The notes under the pieces were generated by a model. It had not been told where the DNA came from and searched no databases. It was given only the letters and a program-made list of their open reading frames with translations. DNA of 64,000 nt from Acidipila sp. EB88 (GTDB lineage Bacteria; Acidobacteriota; Terriglobia; Terriglobales; Acidobacteriaceae): the NCBI RefSeq assembly GCF_003858395.1, contig NZ_QWEV01000005.1, positions 992,001 to 1,056,000 of the forward strand. Direction: 5' to 3'. Both the position numbers and the translations under genes were made by a program. Shown here piece after piece: positions 49,615 through 58,669 of this stretch. Position 1 is the stretch's first letter. Each line of letters starts with the position of its first letter.

Positions 49615-49652
49615 GGTGGTGCCCACGTCTCGGGAGCGAGACATGGGGCGCC
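49615..49652 (+). repeat. Palindromic repeat P1, copy E
   Basis: GGTGGTGCCCACGTCTC, loop GGGAGC, GAGACATGGGGCGCC. One G-T type change in the stem. Lies between the channel gene and the convergent kinase gene. Confidence 0.85.
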
Positions 49653-49665
49653 AATACCGGGACGG

Positions 49666-51222
49666 TCAGGCGGGCTTTGTGTGGATAGGCTGGGCTGCCT
49701 GTTGTTCGGTCTGGTGGGCGAGCTCCGAGGGAGCTTCCAGCGGGAGAATGATGGTGGCGGTGGTGCGGGAGTTCGCGTCGTCGCCGGTGGTGGCGAGCTC
49801 GAGGGTGCCGCCATGCTTTTCCACGATGCCGCGTGAGACCCAGAGGCCGAGCCCGGTGCCATGAACGCCCTTGGTGGAGAAGAACGGCTGGAACAGGCGC
49901 AGGGACTGCTCGGCGGTGATGCCGGAGCCGTTGTCGTGCACCTCGATCTTGACCGTGGGATGGTCGCCGGAGCCTGCGCTTGACTCAACACCGATGATGC
50001 CGTGCTGCCCGACGGCGTCGATGGCATTGCCGATGAGGTTGATCAGCACTTGGCGGATCTCGCCCTTGATGGCCTGGAAGGTGATGCCGGGCTCGACCGA
50101 AAGTGAAAAATTGATGTTCTTGCCGCGCATGCGGGTGGCGAAGAGCCGGTGGACCTCATCGAGGATTTCGCCGGCGTTGATGGAGACCGGCATGGACGGG
50201 TCGCGGTAGAACTGCAGGGTCTGCTTGGTGATCGAGGAAATGCGCTCGAGCTCGTTGTCGGTCATGTCGAGGAACGCGAGCGCGCGTGGGTTTGCGGAGG
50301 ACTCGAGGCGCACCAGGAAGAGCAGGTTGGTGAGCGACTCGAGGGGGTTGTTGATTTCGTGCGCGATCGCGGCTGCCATGCGGCCCGTAACGGAAAGCTT
50401 CTCGGCAGTGCGCAGGGCTTCTTCGTTGAGCTTGCGATCCTGGATGTCGGTAGCGGTGCCGAGCCAGTTGGGCTCGGCGTCCGGGCCGGCTTCGGGTTCG
50501 GGTGCCATGGGGCTGACCCGCAGAAGATGCCAGCGATACGAGCGATCGGAGCGGCGCAGCAGACGAGCTTCAAGCGAGAAGGGTGCCTCGTCACGCAGGG
50601 CAGCCTGCCAGGCGGTGGCGAAGTCCGCGTAGTCGGCTGGGTGGAAAAGATCCGGGCTGGTCCAGTCGTGCAGGTCGTCGATGACATTGTCTTTCCAGAC
50701 CTGGTTGCTGTAGAGCAGGGTGCCGTCGCGGCGGGACACCCAGATCATCTGCGGGACGGCATCGATGACGTGGCGGAATCGCGACTCGCTTTCGCGAAAG
50801 CGGGCCTCGGCCTGCATGCGGGTGTGGTGCTCCTGCTGCTCCTTGAGAGCGCGCATGACGGCCGGCACAAGGCGCTCGAGGCGGTGCTTGAGCACGTAGT
50901 CGGTAGCGCCGCGCTGCAGGGTGTCGATGGCGACCTCTTCGCCGACGCGGCCGGAGATGAAGATGAACGGCGTGTGGGGCAGCTTGGCGCGCGCCAGGGC
51001 CAGTGCCGCAGTGCCGTCAAAATCTGGCAGCGAATAATCCGCAAGGATCAAATCGTAAGGCTGCGCCATGAGCGACTCTTCGAACTCGCGACGATCGCGC
51101 GTCAGCGTGAACTCGAGCGGTAGTTCAGCCTTGCGCAGGCGAGCGGTGACGAGTTCGGCGTCGAGCTTGGAATCCTCAAGCATGAGGATGTGAAAAGACT
51201 TCTTCATGGGGCCATCAACCAT
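49666..51222 (-). CDS. Receiver-PAS histidine kinase of the phytochrome operon
   Basis: 518 residues. An N-terminal receiver (LMLEDSKLDAELV, phospho-Asp in ILADYSLPDFDG, FISGRVGEE) is followed by a PAS domain (about 145-275), the phospho-accepting box AAIAHEINNPLESL and an ATPase domain (NLIGNAIDAV, DNGSGITAEQ, GTGLGLWVS). The ATG at 51222 overlaps the stop of the single-domain regulator by eight bases; Met6 is an alternative. The receiver-first order suggests it is itself phosphorylated in a relay with the phytochrome kinase upstream. Third gene of the operon. Confidence 0.93.
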   Translation of the reverse strand: MVDGPMKKSFHILMLEDSKLDAELVTARLRKAELPLEFTLTRDRREFEESLMAQPYDLILADYSLPDFDGTAALALARAKLPHTPFIFISGRVGEEVAIDTLQRGATDYVLKHRLERLVPAVMRALKEQQEHHTRMQAEARFRESESRFRHVIDAVPQMIWVSRRDGTLLYSNQVWKDNVIDDLHDWTSPDLFHPADYADFATAWQAALRDEAPFSLEARLLRRSDRSYRWHLLRVSPMAPEPEAGPDAEPNWLGTATDIQDRKLNEEALRTAEKLSVTGRMAAAIAHEINNPLESLTNLLFLVRLESSANPRALAFLDMTDNELERISSITKQTLQFYRDPSMPVSINAGEILDEVHRLFATRMRGKNINFSLSVEPGITFQAIKGEIRQVLINLIGNAIDAVGQHGIIGVESSAGSGDHPTVKIEVHDNGSGITAEQSLRLFQPFFSTKGVHGTGLGLWVSRGIVEKHGGTLELATTGDDANSRTTATIILPLEAPSELAHQTEQQAAQPIHTKPA

Positions 51223-51676
51223 TCCGCAGAACCCGTGCGCTGCCCGGTGGGGGTTCGTTCAAAACAGCCCAGAAAACCCCTAGATCCTGAATCGCGCGGA
51301 CAAAGTCAGAGAAGTTGACGGGCTTGACGACGTAGGCATTGACACCGAGTTTGTAGCCGGTGACGACATCGCACTCTTCACGCGACGAGGTCAGCAGCAC
51401 GATCGGGGTGCGACTGGTCTCGGGGTTTTCCCGCACAAGCTTGAGCAGTTCCAGCCCGTCGATCTTGGGCAGTTTGAGATCGAGCAGCACCACGGCCGGG
51501 TTGCCGACTGGGCGGTCCGCGTGCTCGTTGCGGCGGAACAGGTAATCGGCGGCCTCGGCGCCGTCGCGCGCGATCACTACTTCATTCGCCAGGTGGCTTC
51601 GTTCCAGCGCGTTCATGGTCAGCTGCAGATCGTTCGGATTGTCTTCCACGACCAAAATTGGTTTCAGCACACTCAT
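51215..51676 (-). CDS. Single-domain response regulator (Rcp1-like)
   Basis: 153 residues, receiver domain only. Acidic pair VVEDNPND, phospho-accepting Asp in VVLLDLKLPKIDG, Thr/Ser in VLLTSSREE and Lys in YVVKPVNF. The long loop and the sequence resemble Rcp1-type regulators that pair with cyanobacterial and bacterial phytochromes. It overlaps the phytochrome gene by four bases (ATGA) and the downstream kinase by eight, so the three are co-translated. No output domain; it probably relays phosphate. Confidence 0.95.
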   Translation of the reverse strand: MSVLKPILVVEDNPNDLQLTMNALERSHLANEVVIARDGAEAADYLFRRNEHADRPVGNPAVVLLDLKLPKIDGLELLKLVRENPETSRTPIVLLTSSREECDVVTGYKLGVNAYVVKPVNFSDFVRAIQDLGVFWAVLNEPPPGSARVLRNG

Positions 51677-54153
51677 GCTTCCTCCGGTAGAGGCGCCAGT
51701 GGGAGGGTGAAGTAAAAGGTGGCTCCCTTGTCTACTTCACTTTCTGCCCAGACGCGTCCGCCATGTCTCCCGATAATGCGACGCACATTGGCCAGGCCGA
51801 TGCCGGTTCCTTCAAAGTCTTCGAAGCGGTGGAGACGCTGGAAGACCCCGAAAAGTTTGCCGGCATACTGCTGATCAAAGCCCACACCATTATCGGTGAT
51901 CGAGAAGGTTGCTTCTGCCTTGTCTGTGCTGTCAGGAGTTCCCTTGGTAAACCGTTCGGGAACGCACTCCATGCGAATCACCGATTCGGCACAGCGACCG
52001 GTGTATTTAATGGCATTGGAGAACAGGTTGCGCAGCACCTGGCGCAGCAACTGGTTATCGCCGAGTACAGAAGGCATGGGGCTGCGGGAGAAGCGGAGCG
52101 TGCGGCCGCGGCCTTCGTCAAAGGCGATGGCGGTCCACTCGTGGTCGACCAGCTCTTCCATGTCGATGGGCGTGACGGTGAGCTGGGCGCGTGCGAAGCG
52201 GGAAAACTCCAGCAGGCTGTCGACGAGCTGCCCGGCAAATTTCGCGGAATCCATGATGGTGGCGAGGTACTGCGCGGAGCGTTCACCAAGCCTGCCCTGC
52301 TCTTCTTCGCGCAGCATCTCGGAGAAGCCGGAGATGTGGCGGAACGGCGCGCGAAGATCGTGGGAGACCGAATAGGAGAAGGCTTCGAGCTCCTCGTTGG
52401 CAACCTGGAGACCGGAGGCGAGCGCGGCCATCTCCTCGGCGCGACGGAGCACGATTTCGATGACGCCGGAGCGAAACTCGGCGGCTGTCTGCTGTTCGGC
52501 GCGTGTCCACGGGGCGGACTGGGCGCGCACAATCTGCAGCCAGCTTTCGAAAGAGTGGCGCGGGTGCACGATGTTGGCGGGCAGTTCGTTGGCGGAGGAT
52601 GCGGCGATTTGCGTTGTGGACTCGACGCCTTCCCTGTTGTTGCTGCTGCCGCCGGGTGCGGGTTCGGCGGGTTTCTTGGGGTCGCCGGCCCAGCGCACGG
52701 ACTGCACCAGCTCCTGCCGGAACCAGAACAGGCGGGTGTTGTGGATCTTGGAGAGCGAGATCGCGAGCAGACCGCTGCCAGTGCTGGCGAACGCAGCGGC
52801 GGCCGGGTAATGGAGGCTGAGAGTGCTGGTGGCGAAGACGTCGTCGCCGGCTGTTTCATGGCCCGGCTCAGGCGCCAAGGCAGGTTCGCGAGCATCGTGA
52901 CTTTGTGCCTGCAGCCACTCGGCGAGCGCCTGCACCTGCTCCTGGTCCGGAGTAATGCCTACCAGGAAGACCTTGTCGGCGACGATGATCGCGGCACCGT
53001 CGGCACCGACGAGGTCGAGCAGCGGCTGCGGCGTCCTGGTAAGGGCCTCCATGTAGTGCTCCTGTCCGGCCATTGCAGCCAGCAGGACGGCCTGGAGGTC
53101 TTTTGCGTGGAGCGCCTGTTGCAGTTGATGGCTGTTGCCCTGGGACTCAATCTGCGAAGCAACGATCTGCATGATGAAGTCGCAGGCCGAACGGAGGCGC
53201 AGGGGCACGTAGCGCGCCTCGTGATGATGGCAGGAGACCAGTCCCCAGAGTGCGCCGTCGATGATGATGGAAACCGACATGGAGCAGATGGTGCCCATGT
53301 TGCGCATGTACTGGCGGTGGATGGGCGAGACGCTGCGCAAGACCGAGGACGACAGATCGATTTCGGAGGCGGCCTCGACCGAACCCTGCGCCGTGGACAG
53401 CAGCGGCGATGGCTCGTAATCCACGTTGGGGATGATGCGCACGCGGTTAGCGAGGTACATGCGTCGCGCCTGCACCGGCACATCGGAGGCCGGGAAGCGC
53501 AGCCCGAGGTAGGAGGCGAAGCGTTCGTGGACGCGCTCCTCGGCAAGCACCAGGCCGTGACCCTGTTCATCGAAGCGGTATAGCACCACGCGGTCGCAGC
53601 CGGTGAGCTCGCGGATCTCGGCCACGGCGGCGGCGCAGATCTGCTGGATGCTGGTGAGGGTGCGAATGGAGGCAACAAAGTTGTAGAGGCGGTTGTTGAG
53701 ACGCTCGACGTCAACGCTCGCCTGAATGTGCTCAAACTCGAGGATGGTGAGGGCGCTCTTGCCAGGCGTCCGGTGGGCTACCACCTCGAACTCCCTGGTC
53801 GGTGCGGCACCGCTGAGAGTGATAGAACGCAGCATGCGGGCAGCGGCCGTGAGTGGCTCGCTGTGCAGCTCATCGAGCAGGCGGCTCCCGGCGGTGATGC
53901 CGACCAAGTCTGGAAGGGTGCGGCCGAATATGCCGGAGAGCGGCTGCTGGAGGAAGTCGGCGGCGTTGCGGCTGCACACGGTGACGTGATCGGACGGGTC
54001 AAGACCGAGCAGGAAGCCATGCGGCTGAATGCTGCCCGGGATGTGGATGGGTTCGCGGTCGCAGGAGGTGAGATCAAGCTCAGGCGAAGGGGAAAGCCGC
54101 CCAGAAACCGGAGCCGGTGTGGCTGTTGCTAGCTCGGGTTTGGCTTCGAGCAT
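51673..54153 (-). CDS. Bacteriophytochrome histidine kinase
   Basis: 826 residues from the ATG at 54153 with AGGAG about 10 bases upstream; longer frames to 54345 lack family likeness. PAS-GAF-PHY photosensory core. The biliverdin-binding Cys31 sits in SCDREPIHIPGSIQPHG as in bacterial phytochromes; the GAF domain has FPASDVPVQARRMYLANR and the chromophore-pocket His in the SPIHRQYMRNMG segment. The output module is HisKA (SYSVSHDLRAPFRHISGF) plus ATPase (NLFSNAIKYTG, DNGVGFDQQ, GTGIGLANV). It senses red/far-red light and signals through the two downstream proteins. No bphO heme oxygenase gene is in the operon. Confidence 0.96.
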   Translation of the reverse strand: MLEAKPELATATPAPVSGRLSPSPELDLTSCDREPIHIPGSIQPHGFLLGLDPSDHVTVCSRNAADFLQQPLSGIFGRTLPDLVGITAGSRLLDELHSEPLTAAARMLRSITLSGAAPTREFEVVAHRTPGKSALTILEFEHIQASVDVERLNNRLYNFVASIRTLTSIQQICAAAVAEIRELTGCDRVVLYRFDEQGHGLVLAEERVHERFASYLGLRFPASDVPVQARRMYLANRVRIIPNVDYEPSPLLSTAQGSVEAASEIDLSSSVLRSVSPIHRQYMRNMGTICSMSVSIIIDGALWGLVSCHHHEARYVPLRLRSACDFIMQIVASQIESQGNSHQLQQALHAKDLQAVLLAAMAGQEHYMEALTRTPQPLLDLVGADGAAIIVADKVFLVGITPDQEQVQALAEWLQAQSHDAREPALAPEPGHETAGDDVFATSTLSLHYPAAAAFASTGSGLLAISLSKIHNTRLFWFRQELVQSVRWAGDPKKPAEPAPGGSSNNREGVESTTQIAASSANELPANIVHPRHSFESWLQIVRAQSAPWTRAEQQTAAEFRSGVIEIVLRRAEEMAALASGLQVANEELEAFSYSVSHDLRAPFRHISGFSEMLREEEQGRLGERSAQYLATIMDSAKFAGQLVDSLLEFSRFARAQLTVTPIDMEELVDHEWTAIAFDEGRGRTLRFSRSPMPSVLGDNQLLRQVLRNLFSNAIKYTGRCAESVIRMECVPERFTKGTPDSTDKAEATFSITDNGVGFDQQYAGKLFGVFQRLHRFEDFEGTGIGLANVRRIIGRHGGRVWAESEVDKGATFYFTLPLAPLPEEA

Positions 54154-54788
54154 GGTGGCGTTTCTCTCCTGCGCACGGATCTGAGCCGGTGCGGTGCGCT
54201 CGGGAGAAAGGAGTGTGCGGCATACGGCGGCGCCCATGGCCGCAATATGCTGGCTCGCTCTCTCAGGAACTCTGATGCCCGGAAAGATGCGGGCGTTAGC
54301 CTGCCTTGGTATGCGGCGCAAAGTTGTTGGTAGTGTCCGAAGCAATCTTGACGAATTTTGGAAGCCAAGGTAAGTGTCCGCAGGACGACCTGCCAGCGGG
54401 CCCGAGGACGTGTTCGTTGCTGGTGGAGCGCGGCGCGAGTAGCAGCAAATGCCTGTGTCTCTGCACCGGCGGCTGCAATGACGCGGCAGGTGGCCCGGAA
54501 GAATGTGGATGACATGCCCAGGTTAGGCGAATAAAATACGAAGATAGCGCAAGGTGACCTAGGTACCGTTGTGACCCGGTTTTGGTATGTTTCCGAAGTT
54601 TTTCCACAGCAGGTAGGGCTCACCCGATCGTGGGACACAAGATATAGTGGTGATACTCAAGAGGCACACAAGTCTCGTACTGGATGAAACGTACGGGTTT
54701 GCTGGCCCGGGTAGCTGTTTCGCCTTCGCACTGCAACCACAACCGCAACCGTTCGCGCAGGCTTTGGTGGCCTCGCTGACAGAATCGA
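54154..54788. other. Divergent intergenic region, phytochrome and nrd promoters
   Basis: 635 bases with no convincing gene; open frames here have non-coding composition. The right part holds NrdR-like boxes (54635-54681). The left part must hold the phytochrome operon promoter, which I could not identify. Confidence 0.5.
54635..54681 (+). promoter_or_regulatory. NrdR-box pair upstream of nrdA
   Basis: Box 1 ACACAAGATATAGTGG (54635-54650) fits the NrdR consensus acaCwAtATaTwGtgt at nearly all positions. Box 2 ACACAAGTCTCGTACT (54666-54681) is weaker. Starts are 31 bp apart, the phased spacing typical of NrdR operators. TATAGT in box 1 could be a -10 element, so binding would block transcription. 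Confidence 0.75.
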
Positions 54789-57212
54789 GTGAACTCCTTG
54801 GCCGACTTGCAAACAACGCTTGCTGATGTGATCCCTGACTTTCCCGTGGCCGAAGCACCTCCACAGATGGCCGTGCGCAAGCGCAACGGCGGGCTGGAGC
54901 CGGTGGACGTGAACAAGATTGTGCGCGCGGTGCAGCGCTCGTCGCACGGGCTGTCGCACATCGACCCGATGCGGGTGGCCTCGAAGACCATCGGTGGCCT
55001 GTTCAACGGGGCGACCACGCGCGAGCTGGACTCGATCTCGATCCAGACCTCGGCGGCGCTGATTGCGGAAGAGCCGGAGTACTCGAAGCTGGCGGCGCGG
55101 CTGTTGCACGCGACGATCCTGAAGGAAGTGGCGGGGCAGAACATCTACTCGTTCTCGCAGTCGATTGAGCTTGGCTACGAGCAGGGACTGATTGGCGAAG
55201 CGGCGGTGGAGTTTGTGCGCAACAACGCGCGCAAGCTCAACAACGCGATCGAGGATGACTTCTCGGACCGGTTCGAATATTTCGGACTGCGCACGGTGTA
55301 CGACCGCTACCTGCTGCGCCACCCGATCACGCGCAAGGTGATCGAAACGCCGCAGTACTTCTTCCTGCGCGTGGCGTGCGGGCTGGCGCTGACGGTCACC
55401 GAGGCGGTTCCCTTTTACAAGCTGCTGGCCGCGCATGACTACATGCCGTCGTCGCCGACCCTGTTCAACTCGGGCACGAAGCATCCGCAGATGTCGAGCT
55501 GCTACCTGATCGACTCGCCGCTGGACTCGCTGGACGCGATTTACGACACGTACAAGCAGGTGGCGCTGCTGTCGAAGTTCTCGGGCGGCATCGGCTTGGC
55601 GTTCCACCGGGTGCGGTCGGAGGGTTCGCTGATCCGCGCGACCAACGGCCTTTCGAACGGCATTGTGCCGTGGCTGCGCACGCTCGACGCCTCGGTTGCA
55701 GCGGTGAACCAGGGCGGCAAGCGCAAGGGTGCGGCCTGCGTATACCTGGAACCGTGGCACGCGGACATCGAGTCGTTCCTGGAGCTGCGTGACAACACGG
55801 GCGACTACTCGCGCCGGACCTACAACCTGAACACGGCGAACTGGATCCCTGACCTGTTTATGCGCCGCGCGGATGCGAACGAGAACTGGTCGCTGTTCGA
55901 CCCCAAGGTGGTGCCGCACCTTACCGACCTGTTCGGGCCGGAGTTTGACGCGGCGTACGAAGCCGCGGAGCGCGAAGGGCTGGCCTTCCGCACGGTCAAG
56001 GCGCGTGACCTGTACGCGCGCATGATGCGCACGCTGGCCGAAACCGGCAATGGCTGGATGACGTTCAAAGATACGACCAACCTGCGCTGCAACCAGACGG
56101 GCAAGCCGGGCAACGTGGTGCACCTGTCGAACCTGTGCACCGAGATCACGGAAGTGACCTCGAACGAGCAGACCGCGGTGTGCAACCTGGGATCGGTCAA
56201 CTTGTCGCGCCATGTCACCAACGGGCAGTTCGACTTTGCGAAGCTGGCGAACACGGTGCGGCTGGCGGTGCCGATGCTGGATCGCGTGATCGATATCAAC
56301 TACTACCCAGTGCCGCAGGCTTCGGGCTCGAACGCACAGTGGCGCCCGGTTGGCCTCGGCGTGATGGGTCTGCAGGATGTCTTCTTCCAGCTGGGGCTGG
56401 CGTTTGACTCGGAGGAAGCACGGGAGCTTTCGACGCGCATTCAGGAAGAGATTTACTACCACGCGCTGGTGGCGAGCTGTGACCTGGCCGAGAAGAACGG
56501 CGCGCACCCGACGTTTGCGGATACGCGCGCGGCCAAGGGCGAGCTGCAGTACGACCTTTGGAACGTGCAGCCGAAGGACGTGGCGCGCTGGTCGGTGTTG
56601 AAGGAGCGGATCAAGAAGCACGGGCTGCGCAATTCCCTGCTGATTGCGATTGCACCGACGGCGACAATTGCTTCGATCGTGGGCTGCTACGAGTGCATCG
56701 AGCCGCAGATTTCCAACCTGTTCAAGCGGGAAACGCTGTCGGGCGAGTTCCTGCAGATCAACCGCTACCTGGTGGATGAGCTGAAGGAGCGCGGGATCTG
56801 GAACGAGGACATTCGCGCGCGCATCAAGATGGCCGAAGGCAGCGTGCAGGGCCTGACCGAGCTGCCGGACGATGTGCGGCTGCGGTATCGCACGGTGTGG
56901 GAGCTGCCGATGCGCGCGATTATCGACATGGGCGCGGCGCGTGGTGCGTGGATCGACCAGTCGCAGTCGCTGAACCTGTTTGCCGAGTCGCCGAATATCG
57001 GCAAGCTGTCGTCGATGTACATGTATGCGTGGAAGGCCGGCGTGAAGACGACGTACTACCTGCGCTCGCGGCCGGCCACACGGATCGCGAAGACCACAGT
57101 CGGACAGGCGGCGCAGGGGAATGTGGTGCCGGCTGCTTCGAGTGCGAGTGTGGCGATCAACGCGGTGGCCTGCTCGCTGGATAACCCGGAAAGCTGTGAG
57201 GCTTGCCAGTAG
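54789..57212 (+). CDS. nrdA: Class I ribonucleoside-diphosphate reductase, large subunit
   Basis: 807 residues. The N-terminal ATP-cone (VRKRNGGLEPVDVNKIVRAV) gives allosteric activity control. The catalytic ten-stranded barrel has the first redox Cys in KHPQMSSCYLIDS, the thiyl-radical motif NLCTE, the partner Cys in TAVCNLGSVNLS and the PTATIASIVG loop. The C-terminal CEAC pair re-reduces the active site. It makes dNDPs from NDPs with NrdB. The GTG at 54789 has no good ribosome-binding site; later in-frame starts near 54798 or 54867 are possible. NrdR-like boxes precede it, and nrdB follows after an intergenic stretch with repeats. Confidence 0.95.
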   Translation: MNSLADLQTTLADVIPDFPVAEAPPQMAVRKRNGGLEPVDVNKIVRAVQRSSHGLSHIDPMRVASKTIGGLFNGATTRELDSISIQTSAALIAEEPEYSKLAARLLHATILKEVAGQNIYSFSQSIELGYEQGLIGEAAVEFVRNNARKLNNAIEDDFSDRFEYFGLRTVYDRYLLRHPITRKVIETPQYFFLRVACGLALTVTEAVPFYKLLAAHDYMPSSPTLFNSGTKHPQMSSCYLIDSPLDSLDAIYDTYKQVALLSKFSGGIGLAFHRVRSEGSLIRATNGLSNGIVPWLRTLDASVAAVNQGGKRKGAACVYLEPWHADIESFLELRDNTGDYSRRTYNLNTANWIPDLFMRRADANENWSLFDPKVVPHLTDLFGPEFDAAYEAAEREGLAFRTVKARDLYARMMRTLAETGNGWMTFKDTTNLRCNQTGKPGNVVHLSNLCTEITEVTSNEQTAVCNLGSVNLSRHVTNGQFDFAKLANTVRLAVPMLDRVIDINYYPVPQASGSNAQWRPVGLGVMGLQDVFFQLGLAFDSEEARELSTRIQEEIYYHALVASCDLAEKNGAHPTFADTRAAKGELQYDLWNVQPKDVARWSVLKERIKKHGLRNSLLIAIAPTATIASIVGCYECIEPQISNLFKRETLSGEFLQINRYLVDELKERGIWNEDIRARIKMAEGSVQGLTELPDDVRLRYRTVWELPMRAIIDMGAARGAWIDQSQSLNLFAESPNIGKLSSMYMYAWKAGVKTTYYLRSRPATRIAKTTVGQAAQGNVVPAASSASVAINAVACSLDNPESCEACQ

Positions 57213-57265
57213 CCACCACCTGCGTAGGCTAAAGCGCCCGCGGGATGGGCGGTGGTGCTGAGTGG

Positions 57266-57303
57266 TGTGGTGCCCACGTCTCACAAGCGAGACGTGGGCA
57301 CCT
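57266..57303 (+). repeat. Palindromic repeat P1, copy F
   Basis: GTGGTGCCCACGTCTC, loop ACAAGC, GAGACGTGGGCACC. Perfect arms. Lies between nrdA and nrdB. Confidence 0.9.
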
Positions 57304-57330
57304 GCTGGGCCTGCCGGGAGAGTGAGAACC

Positions 57331-57358
57331 GCAGATCCTTCGCTTCGCTCAGGATGAC
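57331..57358 (+). repeat. Single small palindrome between nrdA and nrdB
   Basis: ATCCT (57335-57339) and AGGAT (57351-57355) flank a TTCGCT-rich loop. It resembles a short intergenic repeat I have seen in many soil-bacterial genomes, but there is only one copy here. Confidence 0.35.
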
Positions 57359-57380
57359 TTGGTTTTTGAGTTTAGGGCTA

Positions 57381-57433
57381 CGTGCCACGAAGTGGCCGCC
57401 AGCCGCAATAGCGCTATGCGCCAGCAGGCGGTT
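57381..57433 (-). repeat. Dispersed repeat P2 with a 17-bp insertion
   Basis: On the minus strand AACCGCCTGC is separated from GCGGCTGGCGGCCACTTCGT by 17 extra bases that include the palindrome ATAGCGCTAT. Opposite orientation to the nrd genes. Confidence 0.65.
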
Positions 57434-57480
57434 GTAAGTTTTGAAGATCTGCCATGGATTTGTAACAAGGAGAGTTGCTT

Positions 57481-58506
57481 ATGTCGTCATCCGTAGATGT
57501 ACCTGATTCCATTCTTGACCCGGGGATGTGTTTGACCCTGCGTCCGATGAAGTACCCCACCTTCTTTGAAATGTTCAAGGACGGCATCAAGAACACGTGG
57601 ACCGTGGAAGAGATCGATTTCTCGACCGACCTGGTGGACCTGAAGCAGCGCCTGACGCCGGCTGAGGTCCACGTGATCCAGCGGCTGGTGGCGTTCTTTG
57701 CGACGGGTGACTCCATCGTTTCGAACAACCTGGTGCTGAACCTGTACAAGCACATCAACTCGCCGGAAGCGCGGCTGTACCTGTCGCGCCAGCTGTACGA
57801 GGAAGCCGTGCACGTGCAGTTTTACCTGACGCTGCTCGACAACTACATTCCGGAACCCGCGGAGCGCAATGCAGCGTTTGCGGCGGTCGACAACATTCCT
57901 TCGATTTCGCGCAAGGCGGATTTCTGCACGAAGTGGATGGACTCGATTGAAAAGCTGGACACGCTGGAGACCGAGGAGCACCGCCGGCAGTTCCTGCTGA
58001 ACCTGATCTGCTTCGCGGGCTGCATCGAAGGACTGTTCTTCTTCGCGGCGTTTGCTTATGTGTACTTCTTCCGTTCGCGCGGCATGCTGCATGGGCTGGC
58101 TGCGGGCACAAACTGGGTGTTCCGCGACGAGAGCGCGCACCTGGAGTTTGCATTCGAAGTAGTCAACACCGTGCGCGAACAGCACCCGGGCATGTTTGAC
58201 GAGCGCATGCAGCAGCAGGTGACGCAGATGATGCGCGAAGCGGTGGATGCCGAACTGCAGTTCTCGGAGGATCTGCTCGAGGGCGGCGTGGCCGGGCTCT
58301 CGACACGCGACATGCGTGAGTATCTGCAGTATGTTGCGGATCAGCGCCTAGAGCGTTTGGGCATGCAGAAGGTCTTCGGATCGCGCAACCCATTCGACTT
58401 TATGGACCTGCAGGATGTGCAGGAACTGACCAACTTCTTCGAGCGTCGCGTGTCGGCGTACCAGGTCGCGGTCGAGGGCGAGGTCGCGTTTCACGAAGAG
58501 TTCTAA
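57481..58506 (+). CDS. nrdB: Class I ribonucleotide reductase, small subunit
   Basis: 341 residues from the ATG at 57481, AAGGAG 8 bases upstream. Ferritin-like helical protein that holds the dimetal cofactor and radical. Metal ligands are visible: Asp77 (TGDSIV), Glu108 and His111 (YEEAVH), and the Glu and His of CIEGLFF and RDESAHLEF. Tyr115 sits four residues after His111, at the radical-Tyr position of class Ia/Ib proteins, so it is not a Phe-type class Ic protein. The C-terminal EVAFHEEF tail should bind NrdA. Position 268 bases after nrdA argues for one transcription unit. Confidence 0.95.
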   Translation: MSSSVDVPDSILDPGMCLTLRPMKYPTFFEMFKDGIKNTWTVEEIDFSTDLVDLKQRLTPAEVHVIQRLVAFFATGDSIVSNNLVLNLYKHINSPEARLYLSRQLYEEAVHVQFYLTLLDNYIPEPAERNAAFAAVDNIPSISRKADFCTKWMDSIEKLDTLETEEHRRQFLLNLICFAGCIEGLFFFAAFAYVYFFRSRGMLHGLAAGTNWVFRDESAHLEFAFEVVNTVREQHPGMFDERMQQQVTQMMREAVDAELQFSEDLLEGGVAGLSTRDMREYLQYVADQRLERLGMQKVFGSRNPFDFMDLQDVQELTNFFERRVSAYQVAVEGEVAFHEEF

Positions 58507-58521
58507 AGATGCTGGGCAACA

Positions 58522-58557
58522 GAAAGGGGCGGAGCCGAGAGGCTTCGCCCTTTTTGT
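58522..58557 (+). terminator. Rho-independent terminator of nrdB
   Basis: AAAGGGGCGGAGCC, loop GAGA, GGCTTCGCCCTTTTT, with G-T wobble, then TTTT-rich. Confidence 0.85.
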
Positions 58558-58575
58558 TTTGGAACGGCTAGAGCG

Positions 58576-58608
58576 AACCGCCTGCGCGCTGGCGGCCACT
58601 TCGTGGCG
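58576..58608 (+). repeat. Dispersed repeat P2, downstream of nrdB
   Basis: AACCGCCTGCGCGCTGGCGG then CCACTTCGTGGCG. One base shorter in the first loop than consensus. Same strand as nrdB, just after its terminator. Confidence 0.75.
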
Positions 58609-58669
58609 AGTGTGCATTGTTCGTGACGGGAGGGTTGTGGCCCTCCCGTTGGTCGGGGCGTTCTGCGCG

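Noticed and set aside
51763-53583. 606-residue open frame antisense to the phytochrome
   Set aside because: The phytochrome motifs are unambiguous and this frame has none.
54129-54638. 169-residue minus-strand frame upstream of the phytochrome gene
   Set aside because: Composition is non-coding, no motif, and it overlaps the phytochrome start and the NrdR region.
54657-57284. 875-residue open frame antisense to nrdA
   Set aside because: Arg/His/Val-rich shadow of a well-conserved gene; no recognisable motif.
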